Of a stretch of 64,000 nt of DNA, positions 1 through 14,103 are shown one piece after another. The stretch is from assembly GCF_000327385.1 (NCBI RefSeq), contig NW_008707077.1, positions 1 to 64,000 on the forward strand, in the 5' to 3' direction. The position numbers and the translations under genes were made by a program. The notes below the pieces were generated by a model that was not told the DNA's origin, made no database searches, and saw only the letters and a list, made by a program, of their open reading frames with translations. Source of the stretch: Lottia gigantea (lineage: Eukaryota > Mollusca > Gastropoda > Lottiidae). How positions within the stretch are numbered: the first letter of the stretch is position 1; every line of letters starts with the position of its first letter.

Positions 1-2107
1 TAGCTCCTTCGTACGTTGATTATGTACAATATTAAAACAGCTGAAGCTCTCCGTAATCAAATTTCAGATAGGGTGAGAATCGGTGGCTCAACGAGATGAG
101 CGAGGTTCAATGGAAGTGGTGGGTAGGGGGAAGTTTTTTTTTAAACAAATGTTCTTCTGCATTCTGGGACCCCTCTGTGCTGCCAATTTAATGCCTGTTA
201 ATAAAAGATTTAAATAATTTCTGTCTGTAGTTAATGTTATTTAACCTTTTTGATAGGCCTACTTACTTTGGTGCTTTTTTTTAAATTTAATATTTTTTTC
301 TGGAAATGAGAGCTCGTGGGCTTGGTTCAACCAGTTGAGCTACTTGGAGAAGCACTACATGGAAAGAAAAGAAAGTGAACAATAATTGCCAAGCAATATT
401 AGTTAGTAAAGGGAGACAACTACATTGAAAAAATTCCTTTTCAGACAGACATTAAATTTAATGGAATTTTTGTTATGGAGTTTCTCGCTTGATCTTTATT
501 TCTTGGTTGTATTCGAAACTGCCCAATTTCAATTTTGATCATATTCATGTAATACCTATTTTTATGAAAATTGGTTTGAACACTGAAGTAGTGAGATCAC
601 AGGGGGTTAATATTCAGAAAGCAGTTCAGTTCAAACTTGATCTTCAATTTAGGTTCATGTTTAGCCTATATCTACAAATTTTATTGAAATCATTCAAAAG
701 AAAACTGTAGATTCTATAGTATTTTCAATATTTCTAGTTTTCAATCAAATGCGAATTTGACTACTGAAATATCATGTAATACAATATCATATTCATCTTT
801 TCTAACACTCTATCATCTGAAAGTTGATAATGCAAGTCATTACTTTCCATATATAAACTATATTATTTATGGATGTCAAATTTTTATTCATTACTAGGTC
901 TACACAGTGTTACCACTGATATCAATAAGAGACTGGATAATATGTCTCCATTTTGGCCAGGTAACTATCAGCATTCTAGTCTTGAAGTCGATACAAATGA
1001 ATTTTGGCATCACCTCATCACTAGTTACTCCATTTTTGTTTTTCATTTCTGACCAGATTTATAGGATGTATTCTATCTTTGGCAAATCACTATAGTATAT
1101 TCAGTGTTCATCAGGAATAACAGTAAATATGCAGAACAAAATTTGTTTAATCAAAAACATTATTGCATTCAAAAATAATCATTAACAAAACAATTATTAT
1201 TAATCTCACTCATTTTATCAAAAAATATGTTTAAATCTTTTGTGTAGTCAAAGCAAAATATCTAATGTCTTGTATATTTCAATGGATGATTTTTATTTTT
1301 ATTTTGATAGCTGTGTTGGAGAATAATTTTAGGCATATGTTAAGCACTTTAGAGATTTCTATTTAGAATTTCAAATTATAATAATCAAATAATATAATTT
1401 TTGTTGGCATGAGAACAGTTAAGATTTGTAACTTAATTTTGAAGTGTGAGAGAACTTGACTGTCTAGTTATATGAGATATACAATAAATAAGTATTCAGA
1501 AATATTTGTAATAATGTCTGTCACAAAACAAATAGTCATGTGTTTAAATCTCAGAAAAGGGGCCCAATTTTGGAAGAAGAAAAATGATCTATAAAATCAT
1601 ACATGCCAGTTGTAGGTTATACTTCACAAAATTTTTCAGTAATCAAATTTGACAATCTTAAGAAATGAAAGAGATTAAAGAATATGAGATGACAATAAAT
1701 TATAAAACATATAGTTGTTGAGAATGGAGTGTTAAAACATCACTAGTGTTATTCTCTGTTAATTCTCCTGATTTATCTTTACTCTTACTCATTACTATAG
1801 GTTTACTGTTTAATTTAAATACAGCACCAACCTATAAAAAAAATATTATCAATTTAATTCAAGCTAGTATTTTCTACTGTCCATGTACTCAGGAGTTGAG
1901 TATTATTAGGATGGAACCATTAAATTAATATTTGACCTACACAAATAGTGAGCTTGAACTTCACTTAAAACTTAGTATTTCAAAGTTAAAATCATAAAAT
2001 GGCAAGATATGAACAACCTAATGGGAAACTAGGCATATATACCTTACACAAAAAAAACCTTTTTTAATATATCATAATAACAAATTTATAAAATAGACAC
2101 AGGATTA
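1..2107. other. Left flank beyond IARS1, no gene seen
   Basis: AT-rich sequence with only short open frames that look random. The part nearest 2107 is presumably IARS1 3' UTR on the minus strand; minus-strand AATAAA (plus-strand TTTATT) occurs near 1290-1300. At about 310-350, the inverse text GTAGCTCAACTGGTTGAACC resembles a tRNA-type promoter box and may be a SINE scrap. Confidence 0.3.
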
Positions 2108-5100
2108 TCATTGTTCTTTTGGATTCAAGGAAGCCAAAAACAAATCAAAATGTTCAATAAAATCATCACTCACTTGTTTTAATAGATGTGAAAAGCTGAA
2201 AACATCTCCTCTAGGATTTTCTAACAATAACACTCCCTTTGTTGACTTAACGCCCTTACTTAACACCTCCACATTAGCAAAATGACAAACAGGAGAGGTG
2301 AAAGTGGAACTAGGAGCCGTGACTTTAATACCATTAGTAGGGGTAACATACAGTGTTTTACTGCTAAATGATTTGATGTCTGATTTCTCTGTTACTTCCC
2401 GTTTTAAACCAGAGTCTGAATGGACTTGGATATTGCGTCCACGTAATCCAAACACAGATTGGACCTAAAACGAATGATCAACAATAAAAACTGAGAACAT
2501 ATAGCCTCACAAAGAGATAACTTTTGAAATATAAAAACTGAATGAATGTTGTCAATGGTTTTTGTATACCAAAGAAAGCCACCATAATCATACAATACAA
2601 ATCACTATGCCGGAAGAATAACTATTAAACTCTGCCATGCACATAAACAATATTTTTTTCATTGATTTTACATATAATTTGTTGTACATAATATCAGTAA
2701 GATTTCAGCAACTCTGCCATACAATTAACATCATTGAGAGTTGCAATAAGAATCTACGAAGAGAAAATAATTTTACCTGCTCTAAAAACTGTGTGCCTGA
2801 CAACTTATTTTCTCCTACTGGATTTTCTAACAATAGAGTACCCTGGTTTCCATGGAAACCTTCTTGAGACATTAAGTTACCACACAAACTTAGATTAATA
2901 AAAGGAACTAAGGGTTTGACATTATTAACAACTGGAGCTGGTAATAGAGAAGTCTGGTTCTTGGCAGGAGTTGTAGAACTTGATGTTTGTACAGTAGATT
3001 CTGATCTCTTTACATCTCCTACTATTGTCATTTCTAATGTGTTGTCTTTAATCTACAAAAGAAAGATATCATGAATTTCTGAAGTAAATTCTATTTAACA
3101 GTCATGAAAATATAAACTTTTTTCCATCTGCCCAATAAGAAAAAGATCCTTTGACAATCAAAAATTCAAGAACTCAGAGCAAATTTCAGTTAATCTGGAT
3201 AATAATGGGTTTAAACTCAATGTTATGCTTGAAAAAAAGAACAACTATATTTTTTTTACAAGGATAACAACTTGGGTTCAATTACCAGCTCTGCCTTTGC
3301 GTAACTTTGGTATTGATCTTTCCCGCATTATCTGTACCCATTTACAGCTGGGTTGACTCATTTTTGAGTGAAGATTATTTATATGTTCAGCGTAACCAAG
3401 CAAATGACGACATGTAAGAACCAAAACTCTAACCAACTGTCTCCAAGTCCAAAAGCAAAAAATTTTTCAAAACAATAGACCTACTTTTAGAGTAAAATAA
3501 CTATAACATACCTTCATACTCTCAGTTATTATAATATTACCACTAGGAGTGGTAGTGTAGGGTTGTAGCTGTTGTTTTATGGTATTACAGATAAAGTCAG
3601 TGTAGTTCTTTATAACATTATCAAGATTCTCACTGGCCTTATAAAATACTGTTATCTCATCTGAAGGTTGAAGCTTGGCCTTTTTACGTAATTTCTGTAT
3701 TCTATTGATAACTTCTCTAGCCACACCTTCATCTATCATAGATTGATCTGGAGTCACATCTAATAGTATCAGAATCTGAAAAATAAACATATGAACATAA
3801 ATCTACACCCCTTTTTCTCTCTTTTAGTTTTCTCACACACCTTGTTTTTCTCGTAACCCCTTTGTTCTTAAAAGAAGGTTGCTATATAGTGACCTTTATC
3901 AATGCAGAATTAAGTTTATAACAGGTAGAATATGTACATGAAATCTAACATGAATTTCGTTCGCCGAAACCCCTCAGAACATGGAAAATTGAACAGTCTT
4001 TAACTCACCTCTCCTTCCGAATGAGTTTCATAATTTGAGCCTTCTGAATCAGATACATACATCAATCTTAAATCTTCATGAACTAATTTATGTCCTAACA
4101 CCTCTATTTCTCCTATTTTTTTAAAATTCACCAATAACTTGTCAGCCAGTTTTCGGATTTCATCTGTAACTTTCTTAAATTCACCCTTTAATTTTAAACC
4201 TAATGTTTTGTGGTCTGGTTCTGCACGAAGACGGACACCATATTTTTCTTTATCTGTAGTCACTGTTAAGGTTCTAACATTCAATTCCTTTATAATTGAA
4301 ATAACATAGATTTGATGACCAACTGAAATTGATATCTTGATACACAGAAAGATTGACTCGATCTAATATCCTGTTGATAATTTACTTTTAAAGATTCATG
4401 GTGATTTTACTACTCACAAATATTACATTTTAGAATATCAAATATAATCAAAATAACTAACAAAAAGTACCATTATTTTATATCCTACTTTACTTTCTTT
4501 GAATGAGCCAATAATAACAAACATGCTCTACAATGTACCAGAGAAATTTTCCTATTTCCAACTGTTGAGATCTTGCAAATAAAATCACAATTTTACATAC
4601 CTCTAGTATATATTTTTCCAATGATTTAATATCATCTGTAGCTGCTGTATCTTGATGTATAGCTACTATTTCTTTTAATGGATACTGAAACAAGGAAAGG
4701 GACATAGATCATAATCAATAAAATAAATAATATAAGACAAAATCACATCCTGGTTTAACTCCAATCATTTTAATTGATTTATGGAATAAAGTAAACGGGT
4801 CTTAAAATGATTGTACTGTACCTTAGTAGGCAGAGTTTTTCTATCACGAACAACTCGACCCAATTCTATTACAGTCTGCATTCTACTCACTGCCTCTTCT
4901 ATCTTTTTATCTATCAAGTTTTCTCTGTAATACAATAAGAGTTATGGAGGATGAATGAATGAGTGAATGTATGAATAAAAGAATGTTACAAGCCCACTAA
5001 ATTATTAAAAATCATAGTGTCTCGTGATTTTTCAATATCTAAATCCATGTGGAAATTATCTCTAGTAAGTATCAGACAAAATAAATTTACAATGTATGTT

Positions 5101-8100
5101 CTTCCAAAGCTCACTACATCATCTACACAAAAATCTTTTTTCTGTTCTGCATCAGATGATTCTAATTTTATTTACCATATACCTTAATAATTACATCCAA
5201 GTTTTTTTGAATCAGATTGACTCAACTGTCTTTGCTTCATTCTCCAGGCCATAGCTTCAAAACTTATAGCAAGGATCATTTACACATATACATAAATCTT
5301 GAAGTTTTATTTACCCACTCCCCATGTTATAGATGTATTATAATAATATACATACCTAACTGGAGGTATCATAGTAAAATGAACACTTCTAGTATCAGTT
5401 TTATCACCTTCCACAGTATCTTGTAACAATCGTAGATTCTGGTACATATGTTCTGTTAGAAACGGAATAAATGGAGCCTAAAATCAAAGCAATACTATGT
5501 ATAATGATATTTGAAATAGAGACGAAAGAAATTTCATGTGTGCTTTTCCTGGCTAAGCCATTCAGTAATGATCTGTTTAATGATTTCTATTTCTATAATT
5601 CAACGTTGTCCATCAGAACAAAAGAGTCTTCAGAAGCTTTTTTAAGATATCAACATTTTCTCACAGTGTGGAGCTTTGAAATCGTGACCATTTTATATTC
5701 CTATGAGGGGACGTTTTAAAGGAATTGATTTGAGGATAGGAGATATATACTTACCATAACTTTAGTCATCGTCATGACAACAGAATATAAAGTTTCTATA
5801 GCCATCTGACAATCTTCTACACCACCATCTCCCTTTAAAGAAAAAAATAAAATTTCCAATTTCTAAAAATATTTTTTTGATTTAATGAACTAATGACAAA
5901 GAAATTGAATTCCTCTATTGACAGTAATGAAAAACAAGAATGTTTTGTGAATGTTACCAAAATTAGATCAATCTAAAAAAGAAAGAAGATTTCTTACACA
6001 TTTTTGTTTTTTTGAAGGCAAACATAACTTGATGGCTGTTAGATTCATATGTTAGGTTCATAATGTACAAGAGTTTAAAAACTTCATGAATGAGGTCACC
6101 CTACCTTTAACCTTTTTCTATTCATTCTAACATACCAATTGGTTAACTGATCTACAAACTTGACTAATCTAGGTGTCACTGTATACAGTCTATAGGCTGA
6201 AATTTAATTATAAACTTAATAAGTTTGATTGATTTTTAAATTTATGACACATACTTAAACACCCATGTCTGTTATATTAACTTTGTTAATTTACTGCTTA
6301 TCAATCATAAACTTACCAGCCATTTCTTCTTTAACATATTTAACTAATGATTGAGTGAATGATAAAATCCATCTGTCCATATAGTTACTAGATATTATAG
6401 TCGTCTTTTCATTATAACATATCTTAATTCCTTCCTCCTGAAAGCAACCAAAACTAATAATGTTAGCAAGTGTTCATCAAATTCTCCATAAAAAAATTAA
6501 AGCTTACATGCCTCATCAGGAAAAAATTTTACTTAATAAAGAAGAAAGAGTCATGTTAAGCTATGTGTGAAAAAGAATTTTGATCGATTTCCATGAAGTT
6601 TTATTGGACTTATATATCTTAACAATTTGCCACAATAAATTAGAAGTATATACTGTCCTGCACTAAATTCTCCAGTCTAGACTTAAGGAATGGCTAACAT
6701 TCTGGTGAGTTTAGGACGATAAACTGAACAGATTATCATAACTGAATCAAGCAACTTCAGATTTACATTCTCTGCCAGTAAACTAAATGTCACTAATAAT
6801 ATTCTAATCTTACCCTTTCTAATTTCTCAACATTCTGCATAAGGAATCTATAAGCATTATACCAGGGTAGAAAAACATCTTTTAATATATCTCTTACACC
6901 TTCTTCTTTAAATCTTAATGAATCAGCACGGACAGCTGGTGAATTGATTAAGTATAACCTAAATAAATAACAACATTATCAGATGTTTTCTTTGTTTACC
7001 TATGTTAGTTATGCATAACCCATAATAGAAAATATCAAATTGTCAATGCCAATAACTTAATAAATATTGTCTCACCTGACAGCATCAGCACCAAACTGAT
7101 TGACAATTTCTTTCACATCAGGGTAGTTCTTTTTACTTTTACTCATCTTTGTACCATCTCTAATAAAATAAACAACTCATAATAAATACAATAACTTCGA
7201 TACTTTATTATCATAGTAATATAGTATCAATGTTGTATAGTGTAAGAACTAGAAAAAATATCTTAAAACATAACTTACTTTGCTAGAACTAAACCATTAA
7301 CAATGAGGTTCTTAAATGGTGGTTTTCCAAATAGTAAAGTTGATAATACTAATAATGTGTAGAACCTATAAAATACAAATAGAAATGTAAAACAATCATA
7401 AGTGAGCTCAAATGGACATAGTTCTTAAAATAAAGGTTCAAAAAAGTCAAAATAAGTATGCCTAAATATACATTATTAGTATTTGTACTTTACGAGTGGG
7501 TCCTGGGTTTCAGAGAGGCCTGTTTGCTTAGGCTGAGCATGTGTTTACAGCAACTACAGCCGTAGTTCAATAGCAATATTGTCAAATTCATTTAATCTTT
7601 GGACTTTGACTTGAAAATTTAACACCAATAGGTTGAAAGAACAAAATATATTATACTGTATAAGACAGTCAACTATGGCAATCCACACTCTGAATGAGTG
7701 ATTTAATATGGTTAATTACAGAGTTATTGTTTTACTATTTTAAAGAAATACAATCTACCTAAAGCAGAAGATTAAACAAACAACTTACCACCCTCGAGTC
7801 TGATCAATTCCCTCAGCAATAAAATCAGCAGGAAAACTATCTTCAAATTCCTTTTTATGCTCAAATGGGAAATGAGCCTGTGCATAAGGCATACTTCCAC
7901 TTTCAAACCAACAATCAAACACTTCTGATACCCTTCTTAAAACACCTTTACCAAGTTTAGATGGTATGGTTAGATCATCAATACTGTCAAATAAAAGACA
8001 TAGTAAAGCTATATATTCCTATTACATCATTTGATAAATCTCCTTCGAGATATTAAGAGAGTCCTAACTGTTGCATTCAGTTTCCAAATATATCAATACT

Positions 8101-11100
8101 CAATGCTACTGTTATAAGTAAATTCTTGTTTCCAAAATAATAAAGAATATTTAATGAAAATGACATGTGAAGAGCAAGTTTCAAGTAATAAATCTATACA
8201 AACTTTTCTCTATGAAGATCTGTAACATTAGCACCAGTCAATTTATTCAATTCTTCTATTGAACCAACACATACAATCTATACAATAGAAATAAACAATA
8301 ACAAGTCATGGTATAGTCAAATGTTCCAAATAACATAGTTACATCAAACACATAGAATCATAGTATATTACCTCTTCACCATCATCACTGATCCACAGTG
8401 GTATAGGTGTACCCCAATATCTATTACGTGATATAGCCCAGTCTCTAGCATTCTTCAACCAATTAGCAAACCTCTTCTCTTTTATAAAATCAGGAACCCT
8501 GAAAATAATTGACATCAACTTGAAGCTTATTAAACTGCAATATGACAGGACAATGATAAATCTTAAATATCATAATATACCTGAGTAACCTTCTATATCT
8601 CAATTTCCTTATGAATTTAAACATAGTTACCTTTCTTCATTATATAACATTCTAAATCTATATTGTTCAAATACACTTACCAATAAGTTTTTTCATTATT
8701 AGCTAAAAGATTGTCTACTGCTTGTTCAACACGAACAAACCAACTTGGTACAGCACGATAGATCAATGGTGTCTCTGATCTACAAATATCAAACACAATA
8801 ATTAAAAAACTTTGAAAAAATAACTCATAAACACATTGCTTTCAAAACACAAGCTGCAATAGTATTTCATAGTTATACAAATAGTGATATATACCTCCAA
8901 CAGAAAGGATAACTATGATTCACTGTTCCAGCATAAACCATTCTTCCTGCCTGTTTTAAATGTTTTATAATATGTTTATCAGCTTCCTACAAATATAACC
9001 AATATGACAATATTGTTAACATATTGAAAGTAGAATATCATTAATGAAGTATAGCATAGGAACAAATAATGGATTAACTCCCATTTGACTCTTCCTTAAT
9101 ACAGATGTCTTGAAGTAAAAACTAAATATTTGGTTATGGCTTGAAATTACCTTTACATGTAGACCTTTAAAATGATGAACTTCTTCTGTAAATTTACCAC
9201 TAGCATCTACAGGACAAACAATCTTCATTTCTTTAGTTATTATACCATATTTCAATGATATACGTTGATCATCCTAGCAGATAGAATAAAAGAAAGAAGT
9301 AATGAATGTATATGATAAACAGACACAGTATCAAAATCAATAAATTCTCTTTAAATAAATCAGTAACTAAAGTGAATAAAACTAACAAAAATAGGATCAA
9401 TGTTTGAATTACATGTATATCATAAAGTATTACATGAAATCCAAGATGGTCAGCTTGAACAAGGTTCAAAGTTTGATATAAAATAATGCTACATTTCTCA
9501 TAAGTTTGAGAAGATCATAAAATGTCTTCAAAACTTAATAACCAGAGTAACCAAAGAAAACAAATGAAATATATGGATTTTACATATTAAAGTATTACTC
9601 ACCTCACCAAAATATGGAGCTTGATGTACAACTCCTGTACCACTTTCAGCTGATACATAATTGTCTGTCAGAATTTTAAAAGCTCCATTTTTTACTTTCA
9701 ACTGAAACAGAACAAGCTGACTGTTTGGAAAAAGGATTGATATTGATTTCTTTGAGTATATGTAAGAGTAATTGTGAACCTCAATCTTGGAAAAAGTGGC
9801 ATCTAATTTATGAACTTTATTTTTCACATTGTATATCGTGAGCACAACAAATAAATAATAAATTTCTAAGACTGTAGTAAACCAACTGATCAAAAAAAAT
9901 TGATTCAAAATAAGACAATAGACATCAAAAATTCAACACAACATTGCACAGGGTTCATACAGCACTTTGCCTCAAAAACTCAAAGACTTTTCAAGGACTC
10001 TGGGCTTTGAAATTCAAGGACTTTTCAAGAACATTAGTCTGACAGAATACACATGTACCTTACTTCTGAACTGTGAAATCAATAAAGATAGTTAATATTT
10101 GTCAATGGGGTTAATGATAAAAATATACACAATTTGACTCAACTCAAAATTCAAGGACTTTTCAAGAGAAAATGGTTTTTTTATGGTGTTTTCAAAGACT
10201 TTTTTGGAAATCAAGGTTTTTCAAGGCAACGGACGGAATTCAAGGGTTTTTCAAGGCTGTGCAAACCCTGTTGCAAGTTCTTAAAGACAATGTAACTTAC
10301 ATCTTGAAAATAATCAAACAATGGTTTATATGTCTTTCCTTCTAGTGTTTTACCTTTAAACCTATAATATGTGAAATAAACCTGTTATCAAACTACATTG
10401 CACAAAACTATTGACTCTAATCAAATAGTTTATTAACTGTTATTCAAGCAAAAAAGAAATAGAAAGAAAAATATGTTTAGCTATTGAACATAACTTGCTT
10501 TACAGTACTTACTTATCCAAAACCTTGTACTCATCAGGTGATTTAAACAAGGCCTCTATTCTAGCTTCTAATATAATATACACATTACTAGTGTTCAAAT
10601 CTACAATACATAAAATCATTTATAAAATCAACGTTCATCATAGATTAAGACTTTGACCAAAACAAGCTTTAACAATGTGTCCATATTTTATTGGTGCTAT
10701 TTCAATTTTTTATTATCTCAGTAAATAAGGTTCTGTATCTTATAAATTTCATGTATCTTTGTCTTAAATATTAAGGCATTCAGCATAAATCACTGCTTCA
10801 TTTCTCAGCTGACAAATACAATTCTTGTTCAAATATTTAGTTAAACAATTCTGTTACCTTTTATTTTGACATAATCCATATCAGCATTAACACAAAGAGC
10901 TAGGTTACTTGGGAGTGTCCAGGGTGTGGTGGTCCATGCTACCATAGATACATTTGGGTCTTCATCTAATGGAAAACTTACATACACTGTAACAAATATA
11001 TCAAAAAATAATGAACGAATATGATGACAATACAAATTTAAGTAAGAAAAAAAGTACCTCAGATTCATTAAAGGGAAGAGCAATCTGAAAATCATGAGTT

Positions 11101-13242
11101 TGTTCTATTCACGGGCAGATATTTGTTCGAAGTAAGAAATTATTTATCATTATTCAATCTTATGTGAAATCTACTTCTTGCCTTTTTACTCTAAATATTA
11201 CCAGAGAATGCTGGTAAATGAGCACATGATGTGAACTAAAATGATTCCTGTGTGTTTTGATATAGTTTTTAGAATTTAATTTTATAATTCAGTCCATTCG
11301 TTGAGTTTGGACACTAAACTAATAAGAAATGTGAACCCAATTATGATCAATGATGCTTGAATATCAGCATAAAATCTTACACCGGCATCCAGTCTAGTAG
11401 GGAAAATCATAAAAACAAAATCAAAAACATACCTGCAGGATCAGTTACATCTTTATAATTCTGTCCAGATTCAAAATTAGACAATGGAGTGTTACAGGCT
11501 GTAGAGTAAGGCATTACCTACAAATAAGCAATATTGTTATAAAATATGTAGAAGATTTATTTTAACTGGTTATTTCAGTAACAATAAGACTAACAAGAAC
11601 AAGATATCAGCAATTATATTATAAAATTATAGTTTAATCATTGTATTTAAGTGGGAAAACATCTTCCATTTTTATAATAACAAGAGATAGAAGATAACAT
11701 TTATCCTAGCTATTAGTGAATTTATAACATTACCTTGTATCCTTGATAAACAAGTCCATTGTTATAGAGCTCTTTAAACACCCACCATATAGACTCCATA
11801 AACCACGGATAAATAGTCTTATAATCATTCTTAAAATCAATCCATCTTCCAAGACGACTTACTATTTCCTGAAAGAGAATAGTTTAAATAAGTATCAACA
11901 TCTACATGACCTTAAGCACCTTAAACTCTAAGGACATGAGTGATGTACAGTTGGTCAGAGTGTTAGAATCATGATGTCATATGCTTGAGGAAACAAAATT
12001 AATGATGGCTGTGAGTTATAGTTTCTTACTATATTGACCCAACTGGAAATGGGTATGGATAATCCAGGAACAACCAATGCCATGAGGACCAGTTCAGCTT
12101 GTAGCCCGGATGTTCTTACCCTTGTAAAATATGGTTGTTTCTTTCCTTCTTTCTGATATAACTAGTAATAGTTTGGAGATGAGTTTTATACTAACCTCCC
12201 ATTCAGTTGAATATCGAGAAACAATCTTTCTACATTCAGCATTATAAGCTCTAATACCCATCTTAGCTACATCTTCTGGTCCTTTTATACCTAAACTTTT
12301 ATCAATTTCATACTCCTACAAATAGAAACAGATAATATATTAATATCTATATAAGGGAAAAGCTCTGATTTGTAATGGCAAATGTTATGTATTTATCACA
12401 TGTATCTAACAAAAAATATATTTCTGTATGACTTCAAACATTGGTTTGATATATTCAATAGGTGTTAGCCAATATTTGCATTCAATTTTACTACTGTCAT
12501 TGGACTGGAAGTGATACTTTAATATCAATGCTTAGTTTCATAACTAAGATAGTTTTGTTCTATAATATATTCTTACCACAGGCAGTCCATGACAATCCCA
12601 TCCAAATCTTCGCTCAACATGGAAACCACTCTGATGTGCCCATCTTGTCACTGTATCTTTGATAGTTCCTGCTAGTATGTGACCATAATGAGGCAACCCT
12701 GTTGCAAATGGTGGTCCATCATAGAAAGAGTATCTGAAAACCAACATATCAATTAACAATGATAGTGGATAAATGTAAAAAATGTACATTCTTAAGGTCT
12801 TAAGAGAGTCCCAACATATAAATAAAATTAATTTACACCACTTAGCCTCCTATAAATTCTATCTGCATTTCAAATTTCATTTTCCTGAGATCAAACTCAT
12901 AGAAGAGATTAATGATCAGATTTTGTATGTTGTAAGTTTCACATTTCAATATAAACAGTATACATACAAAAAAATTTCCTTCTGTAAAATCAAAGCGAAA
13001 TTTTTTGTTTTGATTGGTTAAAAACCCATAGTTAATCTAAGACTATAAATCTTTGTTTTGTTTAATTTGGAAAGTTGCCATAAACAATAATGGTCGCTAA
13101 GATAACGTCATTGAATATTCAACCTTGGTCTTCCTTTCGATTGTTTTAATGCAGTTTGAAAAGCATCTATATCCTTCCAGAACTGGAGAATCTTTTCTTC
13201 TTCAGCTGGAAAGTTTATGCTCTCAGGCACTGGCTGAGTCAT
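2108..13242 (-). CDS. IARS1: Cytosolic isoleucyl-tRNA synthetase, 28 exons
   Basis: Charges tRNA-Ile with isoleucine in the cytosol; in animals it belongs to the multi-synthetase complex. Coding exons, 5' to 3' (descending): 13242-13124, 12733-12577, 12315-12196, 11868-11734, 11517-11433, 10986-10858, 10600-10513, 10361-10301, 9701-9603, 9273-9151, 8986-8895, 8779-8681, 8498-8372, 8277-8204, 7983-7789, 7365-7279, 7159-7076, 6958-6814, 6437-6317, 6196-6105, 5832-5755, 5477-5356, 4924-4822, 4684-4601, 4287-4009, 3775-3512, 3052-2777, 2464-2108. They sum to 3795 nt, so 1264 aa, against about 1262 in human. The class I signatures are HYGH near residues 55-58 and KMSKS near 601-605. The editing (CP1) insert carries TTTPWTLP and GTGVVHQAP. 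Two C-terminal repeats (GTLLLENP near 1125, GVLLLENP near 1223) match the animal-specific extension. The start is the first ATG after the acceptor at 13246, giving [16 protein letters not shown]. No breaks were seen. Confidence 0.97.
3239..3448 (-). repeat. tRNA-derived SINE in an IARS1 intron
   Basis: Read on the minus strand, it has a tRNA-like head (CAGTTGGTTAGAG), a central block (CAACCCAGCTGTAAATGGG) and a tail ending CTTGTAAAA. It matches the plus-strand copy at 11935-12141 in the same order, so both belong to one SINE family. This copy is diverged and lies between IARS1 exons. Confidence 0.6.
9949..10270. mobile_element. hAT-like MITE in an IARS1 intron
   Basis: The 322-bp element begins CAGGGTTCATACAGC and ends GCTGTGCAAACCCTG, imperfect terminal inverted repeats of the hAT type (CAGGG...CCCTG). 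TTGCA occurs directly on both flanks (9944-9948 and 10271-10275), consistent with a partly preserved target duplication. Inside are several copies of TTCAAGGACTTTTCAAG-like text. It has no coding capacity and lies in the intron between exons 10361-10301 and 9701-9603. Confidence 0.65.
11935..12141 (+). repeat. tRNA-derived SINE in an IARS1 intron
   Basis: Contains CAGTTGGTCAGAGTGTTAG (tRNA-like head), GACCCAACTGGAAATGGGTA (central block), and ends CCCTTGTAAAATATGGTTG. It shares all three parts with the minus-strand copy at 3239-3448. It lies between IARS1 exons 12315-12196 and 11868-11734. Confidence 0.6.
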
Positions 13243-13631
13243 TGTCTGAAAAAAAAAAATAAACATTCCTGATAATTTGTAAATATTTTCACAACAGATA
13301 TTTTGTAACTAAACTCAACATGAGCTTGATCCATCCATGAATGATAAAATGTTCACAGCAGATCTTTTGCTTTTGTAGCCAAGTGCTGAGCGTTGTCTTC
13401 ACCAAACAGCCTTTTAATTTCCTATCAAATGATGCAAGGGTCTGTGTTTCACAGACTAAACGATAATGATAGGCATCAAAATTCTACTACAAAATCTAGT
13501 CTGGTTGCATATAGAAACAAAAAAAATTGTACTAGAGTAACACAAACCAAGCAGATGTTGATCGAGTAACACTACTATCTTGAATAAGTCACATCAATAA
13601 AAGCAAAACTCCACTGATCCTATTACTTTAC

Positions 13632-13700
13632 CTTGTCGCCTTCTACCTGTTCAAACTTGATCTAAGGTGGTAAACAATCGTTTTTTTTTGCTTAAAATTG
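13632..13700 (-). other. IARS1: Candidate 5' UTR exon of IARS1
   Basis: A good splice donor (GACAAG followed by gtaaag) lies on the minus strand with its exon edge at 13632. It is about 390 bp upstream of the IARS1 start-codon exon, whose acceptor precedes ACAATG. This fits a noncoding first exon. Its 5' edge is not determinable from sequence, so the upper coordinate is a guess. Confidence 0.4.
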
Positions 13701-13764
13701 CTAATAATTTCCTTTTCGTTGCATCACCTTAATTTTCACATGTGGGAGAGGTCAAACTAAGAAT

Positions 13765-13772
13765 ACTTCCGG
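13765..13772 (-). promoter_or_regulatory. ETS/GABPA-type site in the IARS1 promoter
   Basis: On the minus strand the sequence reads CCGGAAGT, the ETS/GABPA consensus common in TATA-less housekeeping promoters. It sits just upstream of the presumed first IARS1 exon. A second identical core lies at 13973-13980. Function is inferred from motif and position only. Confidence 0.35.
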
Positions 13773-13917
13773 GTTAAGTCGGTTCCTTAAAATTGTTTAC
13801 AAACGAATTTGTTTTCAATAAATAGCTTAGTGTAGAATTGGAACTCGTGAACTTATTTGTAGGCTACCTATTTCTAAACCTCAATCTCAGTTGAGAATAG
13901 CAAAAACAAGATGAATA

Positions 13918-14103
13918 TTAATCTTTTCGTTTTAGCTTATCTAAAAGTCTATTATTTTCCGGCCACATATCAACTTCCGGTTTAAAATAAGAAAAGTTTT
14001 TTTTTTGCAAATCAAAATGAACTGATACTTTAGGACAATAACTTGTTTTCTCATTTCCCAGCACGTAAACCACTATCTCTGAAATAGGTCGTGAAAATGA
14101 CAA
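13918..14103 (-). CDS. Possible terminal exon of an unrecognised gene
   Basis: A minus-strand open stretch of about 60 codons ends in a TAA stop with a basic tail (LLDKLKRKD). It contains SEIVVYVLGNEKTSYC and FKPEVDMWPEN, which look protein-like rather than like translated AT-rich noise. A possible acceptor (tatttcag) occurs inside it near 14060. Further 5', at 14343-14431, another minus-strand open stretch (NNGRVTNLGLGEKCTYSQ) ends at a good donor, CAG followed by gtaagg. The two do not join in a compatible phase by the junctions I can see, so I do not call a gene model. The stretch sits directly upstream of IARS1. No family was recognised. Confidence 0.25.
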   Translation of the reverse strand: MSFSRPISEIVVYVLGNEKTSYCPKVSVHFDLQKKNFSYFKPEVDMWPENNRLLDKLKRKD

